A program made the translations under genes and the position numbers. Shown here piece by piece: positions 24,352-32,508 of a stretch of DNA of 33,770 nt. This DNA is from Alienimonas chondri. GTDB lineage: Bacteria; Planctomycetota; Planctomycetia; Planctomycetales; Planctomycetaceae. Positions within the stretch are counted from its first letter, which is position 1. Each line of letters starts with the position of its first letter. Under the pieces are notes generated by a model. The model did not search any database. It was given only the letters and a program-made list of their open reading frames with translations, and was not told where the DNA came from. Where the stretch lies: positions 1 through 33,770 of the forward strand of contig NZ_WTPX01000043.1 in NCBI RefSeq assembly GCF_013036045.1, written 5' to 3'.

Positions 24352-26276
24352 ACGCCCTCTCCTCGATCGGATTCGCAAACCTCGCCGCGGGGGCGTTGGC
24401 GGCGCTGGCCGTGCCGATCATCGTCTTCTACTTCCTCAAGCTGCGGCGGCCGAAGGCGGAGGTGCCCAGCCTCGCGCTGTGGCGGCGGGTCGTGAACGAC
24501 AAGCGGGTGAACAGCCCGTTCCAGAAGTTCCGCCGCAACCTGCTGCTGTTGCTCCAACTGCTGTTGCTGCTGGCGCTGATGTTGGCGGCGATGCAGCCGT
24601 TTCTGAACGCCGGCTCCGGCCGGGCCGAGTACCGCGTGCTGCTGATCGACACCTCCGCCAGCATGGCCGCGATCGATGCGACCGGCCAATCGCGGCTCGA
24701 TCTGGCGATCGAAAAGGCGGAGGAGATTATCGACGGCCTCTTGCCGGGGCAGCAGCTCGCCATCGTCGGATTCGATCGCCACGCCCGGACGATGCAGGAG
24801 TTCACCGACAACCAGAACCTGCTCGAGCCGGCGCTCAAACGACTGGTCACGAAGGACGTCGAGAGCGACCTCGGCGACGCCCTGCGGCTCGCGGGGGCGC
24901 TGGCTAGGACGGCGACGGTCTCGGAGGCGATTCTGCTCACCGACGGCAATCTCCCGCCGGCGGAGGACGTCGATCTGGCTTTCCCCGTGAACTATCAGCG
25001 GCTGCCGGCGGCGGGGGACAACGTGGGCGTGGTCGCGTTGAACGCTCGCCGCAGCGGGACGGGCGGTGCGCAGGATGCGGGGTGGGATCTGTTCGTGAAG
25101 CTCGCCGCCAGCACGCCGACCGGGGCGGTGGTCGAGCTGTACGGCGACGACGGCCCGGACGGCGGACAGCCGTTGGCGACCGAATCGGTGGGGTTCTCCC
25201 GCGCGGACGACTCCCCCCGTCTGGTATTTGAAGTGTCCGGGGACGGGCCGCGGGAAGTCACGGTGAAAGTCGTGGCGGAGGGCCGCGACAGCCTGCCGGC
25301 CGACGACGCAGCCGCCCTGATCCTCCCCCCGCCGCGGCCGCTGACGGCGTTCTGCCCGACCTCGCAAAGCGTGTTTCGGAAAGCGCTGACGCTCGACCCG
25401 GGCGCCGTCACGCTGTTCCCCCGGCCGGACGACTCCGGCCCGCCGCGGTACGACCTGGCCTTCATCGATCAGCCGGACAGCGAGGAGAACCCCGCCCCGG
25501 ACGCGTCCGTACGGGTGTTCGTCGGCATCGTTCCGAAGGACTTGCAGGGGCTGTTGGAAACGAAGGTCGGGTATGCGGATGTGGTCGACTGGCGCCAGAC
25601 GGCCCCGGTGCTGGAGCACGTGCAGCTACGTGAGGTGCAAATCACGGAGGAACCGATCTACCTGGAGCAACCCAGCGGCGAACCGGCGGATGCGTCGGAC
25701 CTCGAACAACTGGGCTACGAGGTGCTGATCGACGCCCGCACCGGGCCTTTGATGCTGCGTCGGCGGGAGGGTTCGCGGGTGGATTACCACCTGCTGTTCG
25801 ACCCGGCGACCAGCACGCTGCCGTACCGCGTGGCGTTCCCGATCCTCGTGCAAAACCTGATCCGCGAGGCGACCCGGGCCGCGTCGCTGAGCGAGGTGCG
25901 AGCGATCAAGACCGGGACGCTGCCTCCGGTGGATCTCGGCGATCCCGCCCGCGAGGCGACCGTCGCCGGGCCGGACGGGAGCCGCACGCTGAACGCCGAC
26001 GGCGGCGGGATGCTGACCGCGGTTCCCGCGGAGACGGCCGGGCTCTACACGGTCAGCGCCGGCGGGGAGGAGGTCGCGTCGTTCACGGCGGGTCTGCTCT
26101 CGCCGCTGGAGACCTCGCTGGTCGGTGTGGAAGAACTGGAGTTCAACGAAGTGCAGGTCTCCGTGGCGGGCGAGGAGGTCGTCACCGATCGTCCGTTGTG
26201 GCACTGGCTCGCGGCGGGGGCGTTCGTCCTGCTGCTCGCCGAGTGGTGGGTCTTCCACCGCCGCCCCGTCGTTTGA
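24348..26276 (+). CDS. BatA-like VWA membrane protein
   Basis: This 642-residue protein starts at ATG 24348. The N-terminus is a typical BatA/Aerotolerance domain: FANLAAGALAALAVPIIVFY, then FLKLRRPKAEVPSLALWRR, with a second helix LLLLLQLLLLLALMLAAMQPF (about 63-83). The VWA domain starts VLLIDTSASMAAID (about 99-112; DxSxS MIDAS intact), with LLTDGNLPPAED. A long extracytoplasmic region (about 210-600) with beta character precedes a last helix (WHWLAAGAFVLLLAEWWVF, about 617-635). It should sit in the inner membrane with its VWA domain on the outer side and cooperate with the MoxR and DUF58 proteins. A 104-nt gap without features separates it from the next gene. Confidence 0.88.
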   Translation: MNALSSIGFANLAAGALAALAVPIIVFYFLKLRRPKAEVPSLALWRRVVNDKRVNSPFQKFRRNLLLLLQLLLLLALMLAAMQPFLNAGSGRAEYRVLLIDTSASMAAIDATGQSRLDLAIEKAEEIIDGLLPGQQLAIVGFDRHARTMQEFTDNQNLLEPALKRLVTKDVESDLGDALRLAGALARTATVSEAILLTDGNLPPAEDVDLAFPVNYQRLPAAGDNVGVVALNARRSGTGGAQDAGWDLFVKLAASTPTGAVVELYGDDGPDGGQPLATESVGFSRADDSPRLVFEVSGDGPREVTVKVVAEGRDSLPADDAAALILPPPRPLTAFCPTSQSVFRKALTLDPGAVTLFPRPDDSGPPRYDLAFIDQPDSEENPAPDASVRVFVGIVPKDLQGLLETKVGYADVVDWRQTAPVLEHVQLREVQITEEPIYLEQPSGEPADASDLEQLGYEVLIDARTGPLMLRRREGSRVDYHLLFDPATSTLPYRVAFPILVQNLIREATRAASLSEVRAIKTGTLPPVDLGDPAREATVAGPDGSRTLNADGGGMLTAVPAETAGLYTVSAGGEEVASFTAGLLSPLETSLVGVEELEFNEVQVSVAGEEVVTDRPLWHWLAAGAFVLLLAEWWVFHRRPVV

Positions 26277-26380
26277 CCCCCTCACCTGCCTCCCCGCGTT
26301 TGAGCCATCCCGAGGAACGCGACGTGCCCCCCCTTCCGCCGGTATCGTCGCCCGGTCGTTCGACTCCTTTCACCGCGCCG

Positions 26381-28345
26381 ATGTTCGCCCATCGATTCCC
26401 CGCCGTCGCTTCGCTGGTCGCGCTGGCCTTCGCTCTGTGCGCGACGCCGACGGACGCGCAGGTGACGGTGCGGCAGGTGGACTGGGGCTTCGGCGGGCAG
26501 GTGATGCCGGGGGTCTTCACGCCGGTGTCGATTCTGTTGGACAACCCGACCAACGAAACGTTCGACGGCACGGTGACCCTCTATCGGGCCAACTACGTCG
26601 GCGAACGGCGAGGAGCGGCGCTGGAGGAACCGCTGTTCCTATCCCCCTTCGCGTCGCGGCGGGTGCAGTTCTATGTGATCCCGCTGGACAGCGGCGAATC
26701 CTGGAAGCTGGAGGCGGTCCCGGAAGAAGGAACCATCGAGGAGGGCGGTCTGTCGACGACGCTGCGGAAGCCCGGCTTCCCGGACAAACTCACGAAGCAG
26801 ACGGTGTTCCTGCTGGCGCCCGACGACGAGTTCACCCGCGTTCCCGGCCTGCCGCGGATGGACGAATCGCTCTTCCCCCAATGGCCCGAAGCGACCGACG
26901 GGCTGCGGGCCGTGGTGCTGGATCACGCCCCCGATTGGGAAGACCTTCGCCAGGACAGCTTCCTCGCCTGGGTGAACGGCGGCGGCGTGGTGCACCTGCT
27001 GAACGAACCCGACGGCTCCCCGGTGAAGTTCGGCGGGCCGTTGACCGTGATGAACGATCCGGCGTCGGAGTTCACGGTCGGTCGGGGCACGGTGTATCGG
27101 CATGCTCGCAAGACGACGGAACTCACCGAAGCGTTCGCCAAGGGCACGCTGCTGCCGGACGCGACCGTGCCTCGCATGAACGCCGAGGACGACGCCTTCG
27201 AGAAACGCCGTGAGAAGCAGACCGGCAGCTACCCCGTCGCCTACGTCCCCACCCGATTGGAAGAAGAGATCCTGCCCACGCTGCGGCGAATGGTGCGGCC
27301 GGAGCACAACTGGGGGCTGATTCACATCCTCTGCCTGGCGTACGTGGCGGCGCTGTTCCCGGGGGTGTTCCTCGTCGGTCGGGAGCGACGCGGCTATCCG
27401 GCGACGCTGGGGCTGTTGCTGGTCGTCACGCTGACGTTCGGCGCCGCCCTGCGAACCGTCGGACGACAGGGCTACGGCGAGGGTTCCTCGGTGCGAACCA
27501 CGGCGCTGGTGCGGGCGTTGCCGCCGCAACCGGGCGAGGAGCAGGGGGTGACGGAGGTCACGCAATGGTCGGACGCCTTCGTCATCAGCGGCGGCGACTA
27601 CACCTTCGCCGTGCCGGGCGAGGCGACGCTCTACAGCACCGGGCAGGCGTCCGAGCCGGTCAAGGGCGTGATCCGCAACGGCCGCGAAGGCTCGATCACG
27701 GCCGACGTCCCGCCGTTCTCCTCCCGAGCGTTCGTCTCGAAGGCCCGCCGCAGCGAGCCGGCACCGAACGTGGAACTGCTCGCCGGCTCATCCGGGACGA
27801 CCGCGGACGGCGCCGGCGTGCGGCTCAAATCACTGCGACTGAAGATCCCGGAGGCCATCGACAGCCGCGCCCGCCTGTTCGCGATTCATCACCGCCACGT
27901 CTATCCCCTGAACCTCTCGAACGGGGAGGCGACGTTGAACTCCTCCCAGGACGCGATCCCGCTGGGCAACCTGTTGACGGGCTACGGCTTCGCGCTCATC
28001 AGCGGCGTGGACGTGCGGCCGGCTCCGTACGGCGAGGGCGTCGGCAACGACTACGGATACGGCTACGACCCCTACGGGCAAAACTACGGCTGGGAGGACG
28101 ACGCGGAACTGATCGACCGCGGTCTGGATCTCTCCGCCCGACAACTGATCGGTCGCGATCTCGGGTTCCTCGAACCCCGCAACCTGTTCCGGCTCGCCGC
28201 GCCGAAAGGTCGCGTGCGGGTTTACGCGGTCATGCCGCTGCGAGACGAACATCGCATCCTCGGCGCCGCGGGGCTGGAACTGCCGACCGAACCGCTGCCG
28301 AACCAGAACGGCACCACGATTCTCTCCTACGAGTTCCCCCTGTGA
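26381..28345 (+). CDS. Exported membrane protein of the MoxR cluster, unknown function
   Basis: A 654-residue protein. I choose ATG 26381 because it gives a clean signal peptide (FPAVASLVALAFALCATPTDAQ, cut near 27); the frame is open further upstream but Pro/Arg-rich. The mature part starts VTVRQVDWGFGGQVMPGVFTP, with a beta-sandwich-like region and an amidotransferase-like stretch (GLRAVVLDHAPDW ... FLAWVNGGGVVHLL). Two membrane helices follow (about 308-331 and 338-357), then a second beta-rich exported region. This contains a Gly/Tyr-rich insert (YGYGYDPYGQNYGW, about 558-572). Such proteins sit between BatA-like and ABC genes in planctomycete MoxR clusters. The stop overlaps the ABC ATPase GTG by 4 nt. 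The role is unknown; it is probably a structural or substrate-handling part of the envelope complex. Confidence 0.7.
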   Translation: MFAHRFPAVASLVALAFALCATPTDAQVTVRQVDWGFGGQVMPGVFTPVSILLDNPTNETFDGTVTLYRANYVGERRGAALEEPLFLSPFASRRVQFYVIPLDSGESWKLEAVPEEGTIEEGGLSTTLRKPGFPDKLTKQTVFLLAPDDEFTRVPGLPRMDESLFPQWPEATDGLRAVVLDHAPDWEDLRQDSFLAWVNGGGVVHLLNEPDGSPVKFGGPLTVMNDPASEFTVGRGTVYRHARKTTELTEAFAKGTLLPDATVPRMNAEDDAFEKRREKQTGSYPVAYVPTRLEEEILPTLRRMVRPEHNWGLIHILCLAYVAALFPGVFLVGRERRGYPATLGLLLVVTLTFGAALRTVGRQGYGEGSSVRTTALVRALPPQPGEEQGVTEVTQWSDAFVISGGDYTFAVPGEATLYSTGQASEPVKGVIRNGREGSITADVPPFSSRAFVSKARRSEPAPNVELLAGSSGTTADGAGVRLKSLRLKIPEAIDSRARLFAIHHRHVYPLNLSNGEATLNSSQDAIPLGNLLTGYGFALISGVDVRPAPYGEGVGNDYGYGYDPYGQNYGWEDDAELIDRGLDLSARQLIGRDLGFLEPRNLFRLAAPKGRVRVYAVMPLRDEHRILGAAGLELPTEPLPNQNGTTILSYEFPL

Positions 28346-29406
28346 GCGTCGCCGAACCCGCCGTCGCGGACCCTGCCTCCGCCGACACCGTCGCAACGGA
28401 CTCCGTCGCCCCCTCGTCGCCCCCCGCGCCGATCGCGTCGGAGACGGCGGCGATCGAGGTCGTGCGGCTCTCGCACACCTACAAGAAACACCGCGCGCTG
28501 CAGCGGATGGAGTTCAACGTCGCGCCCGGGGAGATCCACGGGTTCGTCGGACCGAACGGCGCCGGCAAGACGACGACTCTCAAGATCATCTGCACCCTCA
28601 TGAAGCCCCAGCAGGGCGCCGTGCGGGTGTTCGGCCGAGACGTGGTGCGGCAGGTGCACGCCGTTCGCAGCAGCATCGGCTTCATGCCGGACCACTTCAG
28701 CATGTACCGGCAGATGTCGGTGCACGAGTACCTCGATTTCTTCGGCGCCGCCTACGGCCTGCCGACGAAGACGCGCGACGGCGTCATCAAAAACGTCCTC
28801 GAACTGACCGACATGGACGGCCGTCAGGACGACCTCATCAAGGGGCTGTCCCGTGGGATGACGCAGCGGGTCGGGTTGGCTCGCGTGCTGATCAACGACC
28901 CGTCGCTGTTGCTGTTGGACGAACCGGCGTCTGGCCTCGATCCGCGGGCCCGGATCGAATTGATGGACATCCTGCGGGCCCTCAAAGGCATGGGGAAAAC
29001 CGTCTTTATCTCCTCGCACATTCTGTCCGAGCTGGCGGAACTGTGCGATGCGGTGACGATCGTCGACCGCGGCACGACGAAGTTCAGCGGCTCGATCGAC
29101 GAACTGCTCTCCGCCGCCGCCGGGTTGGTGACGTACCGCGTGGTGCTCGACCCGCCCCGCGACGGCGCCCCGGAGCCGGAAAATCTGAGCGACGACCTGC
29201 AGGCGATCCCCGGCGTCACCGAAGTCCGCAAGTGCGAGGAACGCCCCGGCTGGCTGATGACGTTCGACCGCGACGTGATCCCCGTCAACGAGATCCTCGG
29301 CGGCGTGATCGCCTTGGGCCTGCCGGTCGTGGGCTTCGCGGAGGAGAAGAAGCACCTGAACCGGGCGTTTATGGAACTCACCGCCGGCGGGGTTCGGGAA
29401 GCGTGA
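28342..29406 (+). CDS. ABC transporter ATPase (export type)
   Basis: This 354-residue ATPase is read from GTG 28342, overlapping the upstream stop (GTGA). After about 38 Ala/Pro/Ser-rich residues the ABC domain starts (IEVVRLSHTYKKHRAL). Walker A is GPNGAGKTTT (about 71-80), the Q-loop region is IGFMPDHFSMYRQMSVHEY, the signature is LSRGMTQRVGLARVL (LSRGM instead of LSGGQ), Walker B is LLLLDEPASGLDP, and the His loop is ISSHILSEL. A C-terminal domain of about 110 residues follows. The sequence resembles the ATPases paired with ABC-2 type or gliding-motility (GldA-like) permeases, and such a permease gene follows after a 116-nt gap filled by an inverted repeat. The pair likely exports or remodels an envelope component with the MoxR/VWA proteins. 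Confidence 0.9.
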   Translation: MSVAEPAVADPASADTVATDSVAPSSPPAPIASETAAIEVVRLSHTYKKHRALQRMEFNVAPGEIHGFVGPNGAGKTTTLKIICTLMKPQQGAVRVFGRDVVRQVHAVRSSIGFMPDHFSMYRQMSVHEYLDFFGAAYGLPTKTRDGVIKNVLELTDMDGRQDDLIKGLSRGMTQRVGLARVLINDPSLLLLDEPASGLDPRARIELMDILRALKGMGKTVFISSHILSELAELCDAVTIVDRGTTKFSGSIDELLSAAAGLVTYRVVLDPPRDGAPEPENLSDDLQAIPGVTEVRKCEERPGWLMTFDRDVIPVNEILGGVIALGLPVVGFAEEKKHLNRAFMELTAGGVREA

Positions 29407-29411
29407 CGTTT

Positions 29412-29509
29412 GTAGTGGCACGCTTCAGCGTGCCCCGCGAGCGGAGCGAGCGGCCCGCCACGAGAGTCCACCGCAGATCACACGGGGCGCCCTGAAGGGA
29501 CGCCACTAC
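29412..29509. repeat. Paired-hairpin repeat between ABC ATPase and permease genes
   Basis: The two arms (29412-29436 and 29484-29509) begin and end as complements (GTAGTGGC...GCCACTAC and CCCC/GGGG), but differ inside. Each arm is itself a small hairpin: GGCACGCT-TC-AGCGTGCC on the left, and CCC-TTCA-GGG flanked by GCG and CGC on the right. Almost the whole gap is this element. Confidence 0.65.
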
Positions 29510-29522
29510 GAACGACAACCAC

Positions 29523-31103
29523 ATGCTCTCCGGCTCCCTCGCTCTTTTCGACCGCGCCCTCAAGACCGAGGCGAGCGGTCTGCGCGGCCATCTGTTGAGG
29601 CTCGGGTTCGCCGGGTTCATCGAGGTCGCGCTGCTCATCGCCGCGGCGACGAGCTTGTCGTTGGGGGCGCCGGGGTTGGCGTTCTTCGAGAACATCTGCT
29701 GGTTGAACGTCGTGTTCATCAGCCTCGCGGCGGTCAGCCTGTTCGCGACCGCCGTCACCGAGGAGAAGGAGGAGGGCACGCTGGGCCTGTTGCGAATGGC
29801 GAACGTCGGCCGGGCGGCGTTGATGCTGGGGAAGAGCACCAGCCGCTTGGTCGCGGCGCTGTTGCTGCTGGGCGTGCAGATGCCGTTCGTGCTGCTGGCG
29901 ATCACGCTGGGCGGCGTGCTGATCGGGCAGATCACCGCCGCGTTCGTCTGTCTGGCGGCCTATCTGATTCTGGTGGCGAATCTGGGTCTGCTGTGGAGCG
30001 TGCTCTGCCGACGCAGCGCCACGGCGGCGTTCTGGACCGGGGCCTCGCTGGTGGTCTATTTCGCCCTCCCGCCGGTCGTGGGGTTCCTCGGGCAAGTGCT
30101 CGTGCAGATCACGGGGCCGGTGGGCTGGGCGGTGGCGATCAAGGAGAACGGCGCCGACCGGGCCGCGGAGTTCGGCGTGCCGCATCGTCTGAACGAGATC
30201 TTCCAGACCGGCTTCGCCGAGGGCGTCTGGTGCCCGCAGGTCGGCTTCTGTCTGGCTGCGGGGCTGGCCTGCTTCGCCGCGGCGTGGATCTGCTTTGAGC
30301 GATTTGCCGACGCGGATCGCGCCGCCGCCCCGGACCGCGGACTCGCCGGCCGGGCCTCCTCGAAGAACCCCTCGGACCGCTCCCGGCCCCGCAAACGGCC
30401 GATCGCCTGGAAGGAATATCGCTTCCTCGTCGGCGGCGGGCGGGGGTTGGCCCTGCGGTTCGTCGGACTGTTGACCGTGTTGGGGGTGATTATCGGCTAC
30501 ATGATCTACGAGGAGGGCGTCTCCCGGATCCAACCCCGGGACTGGGGCAACGTCCTGGGCATCTGGGCGATGGGCTGCGTCGCGGCGATGGCGGCGGATT
30601 CGTTGTTCCTCGCCACCCGCATCCTGAACGAGGAGTTGAAGTGGAACACGCTCGGCAACCTGCTGTTGTTGCCGAAGAGCACGTCGTCGCTGGTGCTCGG
30701 CAAAATCGAGGGGGCGGTGTTCGCCCTCATTCCCGCGCTCGTCTGCGGACTGGCGGGCCTGGGCGGATTCGTGCTGCTGGGGCATCCGTCGGCCATCGAC
30801 GAAGTAATGCGGGGAATCGTCTCCCCCATCACCTGGGCCTTCGTGGCCGGATGGCTGCTGTATCTCACGATCGTGGCGTACCTCAGCACGGTGGTGCGCT
30901 ACGGGGCGACGGTGCTGGGGGTGATCGTGTATTGCGTCGGCGGCTACGCCCTGTCGCCGGTGTTTCTGGTGGCGGCGGCGGTGGGCGGGGTGACGGACTC
31001 CGGCGAGGTCGCCGCCGTCCCGATCGCCGCGGTGCTGGCGGCGCTGACCGTCGGCGGCGTCGTGCTCTGCATCAAACGCTTCGAGAGCCTCGGCGAACGA
31101 TGA
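29523..31103 (+). CDS. ABC-2-like transporter permease
   Basis: A 526-residue membrane protein with about 12 hydrophobic segments in two unequal halves, split by a soluble Arg/Ser/Asp-rich linker (about 258-295). The first half carries FATAVTEEKEEGTLGLLRMA, the cytoplasmic motif after a transmembrane helix that is typical of ABC-2 type permeases (the EKExGTLxLL pattern). The second half has a similar NEELKWNTLGNLLLLPKS, so the two halves look like a duplicated ABC-2 unit. ATG 29523 follows the repeat element. The stop overlaps the ASCH gene ATG by 4 nt. It pairs with the ATPase upstream as an export system in the MoxR cluster. Confidence 0.85.
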   Translation: MLSGSLALFDRALKTEASGLRGHLLRLGFAGFIEVALLIAAATSLSLGAPGLAFFENICWLNVVFISLAAVSLFATAVTEEKEEGTLGLLRMANVGRAALMLGKSTSRLVAALLLLGVQMPFVLLAITLGGVLIGQITAAFVCLAAYLILVANLGLLWSVLCRRSATAAFWTGASLVVYFALPPVVGFLGQVLVQITGPVGWAVAIKENGADRAAEFGVPHRLNEIFQTGFAEGVWCPQVGFCLAAGLACFAAAWICFERFADADRAAAPDRGLAGRASSKNPSDRSRPRKRPIAWKEYRFLVGGGRGLALRFVGLLTVLGVIIGYMIYEEGVSRIQPRDWGNVLGIWAMGCVAAMAADSLFLATRILNEELKWNTLGNLLLLPKSTSSLVLGKIEGAVFALIPALVCGLAGLGGFVLLGHPSAIDEVMRGIVSPITWAFVAGWLLYLTIVAYLSTVVRYGATVLGVIVYCVGGYALSPVFLVAAAVGGVTDSGEVAAVPIAAVLAALTVGGVVLCIKRFESLGER

Positions 31104-31555
31104 CCGGCGCCGCGTCCCCCGGCCTCGTCGATCCGACCCCGGAACGCGACCGCATCGCCCTCGGCATTCGTCAGCCGTGGTGCGAGTTGATCCTCGGCGG
31201 TCGGAAGACGCTGGAGATTCGCACCCGCTCGACGGCGGTGCGAGGCACGATCTACGTCTACTCCGCCAAAAAGTTCAGCGACCTGCCGGAGCTGGACGAG
31301 GTGCTGAGCCGCGAAGATGTGGACCTCGACGTGCTCCCCCGCGGGGCGCTGGTGGGCACGGTGGAGATCGTCGGTTGCCGGCGAGCGACCCCCGAGGACG
31401 TACACGCCTCCTGCGTACCGCTAAGGGAACTGTCGAACCGCTATGCGTGGGAATTGGCGAACCCCGTGCGGTTCGCGGCTCCGCTGAAGCCGCGGTTTCT
31501 GCCGTACGGGGTGTGGTTCTACCCCTTCAAGCGGCGAGGCGAATCGGCCGCCTAA
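31100..31555 (+). CDS. ASCH-domain protein
   Basis: This 151-residue protein starts at ATG 31100, overlapping the permease stop (ATGA). It has the ASCH signature: ALGIRQPWCELILGGRKTLE (about 18-37), RGTIYVYSAKK, GALVGTVEIVGCRRA, and an aromatic end (PYGVWFYPFKR). ASCH domains bind RNA or modified nucleosides and can have amidohydrolase activity; many are linked to translation or RNA modification. Why it is coupled to an ABC permease is not evident; it could be simple operon hitch-hiking. The last five codons and stop form part of a 54-bp perfect palindrome, so the C-terminus (RGESAA) may have been shaped by that element. Confidence 0.8.
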   Translation: MTGAASPGLVDPTPERDRIALGIRQPWCELILGGRKTLEIRTRSTAVRGTIYVYSAKKFSDLPELDEVLSREDVDLDVLPRGALVGTVEIVGCRRATPEDVHASCVPLRELSNRYAWELANPVRFAAPLKPRFLPYGVWFYPFKRRGESAA

Positions 31556-31592
31556 GCCGGAGCCATGGCTCCGGCTTAGGCGGCCGATTCGC
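31539..31592. terminator. 54-bp perfect palindrome between converging genes
   Basis: Arms 31539-31564 and 31567-31592 are exact complements (26 bp each) around the dinucleotide AT. The core is TAAGCCGGAGCC-AT-GGCTCCGGCTTA. It overlaps the ASCH gene's last codons and stops 5 nt before the trpA stop codon. A bidirectional terminator is likely, although T-runs are absent. Confidence 0.8.
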
Positions 31593-31597
31593 GACCA

Positions 31598-32404
31598 TTA
31601 CGCCTTGCACGCATCGACCATCGCCTTGGTGAAGTCCGCCACGTCGTTCAGCACGGCTTCCTTTGGCTGATCGGCGAACGCTTCGAGCCGACGCACCAAC
31701 GCGCTGCCGACGATCGCCCCGTCCGCGTGGCCCCGCAACGCGGCTGCGTGTTCCGGCTTGCTGACGCCGAACCCCACGGCGAGCGGCAAATCGGTTTGCT
31801 GACGAAGCCGATCGAGGTGCGCGGTCAGTTCCGGCGGCAGCGACTCGCGTTCCCCCGTCGTCCCAGCGACGGACAGGCAGTACACGAACCCGCTGCACGC
31901 CGAGAGAATCTTGCTCACACGCTCCGGCGGAGTGAGGGGCGAGACGAGTTGAATCAGGTCCAGCCCCGCGGCTTGGGCCGCCGCCGCTAACCCGGTGGCT
32001 TCGTCGCCCGGCACGTCGGGCACGATCAACCCGGCCAGCCCGCAGGCTTTGGCCTTTTCGCAGAATGCTTGCAGGCCGACCCGCTGCACGATGGAAACGC
32101 TGACCATCCCCACCAACGGCGGCAGGGCATTCGCGTCCAGTCCTTCCAGCATCGACCAAAAATCGGCCAGCTTGAACCCGCCGTCCAGCAGCGCCCGCGT
32201 GTAGCTGGCCTGAATGACCGGCCCGTCCGCGATCGGGTCGGAGAAGGGGACGCCGAGTTCAATCAGATCGGCGCCAGCGTCGGCAAGGGTGTGCAACACC
32301 TCTGCGGTCGTCGCGCAATCAGGATCGCCTGCTGCGACGAACGGCATGAAGGCGAGGCGGTTCTCCGCCTTCGCGGCGGCGAAGGCGGCGGTGATTGCAG
32401 ACAT
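31598..32404 (-). CDS. trpA: Tryptophan synthase alpha subunit
   Basis: This 268-residue TIM-barrel enzyme subunit cleaves indole-3-glycerol phosphate to indole and glyceraldehyde-3-phosphate and channels indole to TrpB. ATG is at 32404. Motifs are FMPFVAAGDPD (about 19-29), LIELGVPFSDPIADGPVIQ (about 46-64, with the catalytic Glu and Asp), GLIVPDVPGDEA (about 123-134) and the phosphate-binding GFGVSKPEHAAA and DGAIVGSALVRRL near the end. Length is exactly family-typical (E. coli TrpA is 268). It follows trpB on the minus strand after a 104-nt gap that holds an inverted repeat, and converges with the ASCH gene. Confidence 0.97.
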   Translation of the reverse strand: MSAITAAFAAAKAENRLAFMPFVAAGDPDCATTAEVLHTLADAGADLIELGVPFSDPIADGPVIQASYTRALLDGGFKLADFWSMLEGLDANALPPLVGMVSVSIVQRVGLQAFCEKAKACGLAGLIVPDVPGDEATGLAAAAQAAGLDLIQLVSPLTPPERVSKILSACSGFVYCLSVAGTTGERESLPPELTAHLDRLRQQTDLPLAVGFGVSKPEHAAALRGHADGAIVGSALVRRLEAFADQPKEAVLNDVADFTKAMVDACKA

Positions 32405-32435
32405 CGGATCGTTCGATTCGCTCGCGGTGGATTCC

Positions 32436-32489
32436 CGCTTGCGGTTTCGCGGCACCCGATCTTGGTGAGGCTCTGCGAAACCGCAAGCG
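32436..32489. repeat. 15-bp inverted repeat in the trpB-trpA gap
   Basis: CGCTTGCGGTTTCGC (32436-32450) and its exact complement (32475-32489) flank a 24-nt loop. It takes up half of the 104-nt spacer between trpB and trpA, which usually lie close together or overlap in bacteria. Confidence 0.75.
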
Positions 32490-32508
32490 AGCCGCCTGCC
32501 GACCTCTC

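Noticed and set aside
32366-32392. Inverted repeat CCGCCTTCGC...GCGAAGGCGG near the start of trpA
   Set aside because: It encodes the ordinary Ala/Lys-rich first helix of TrpA, and the symmetry is explained by GCC/GCG/AAG codon use.
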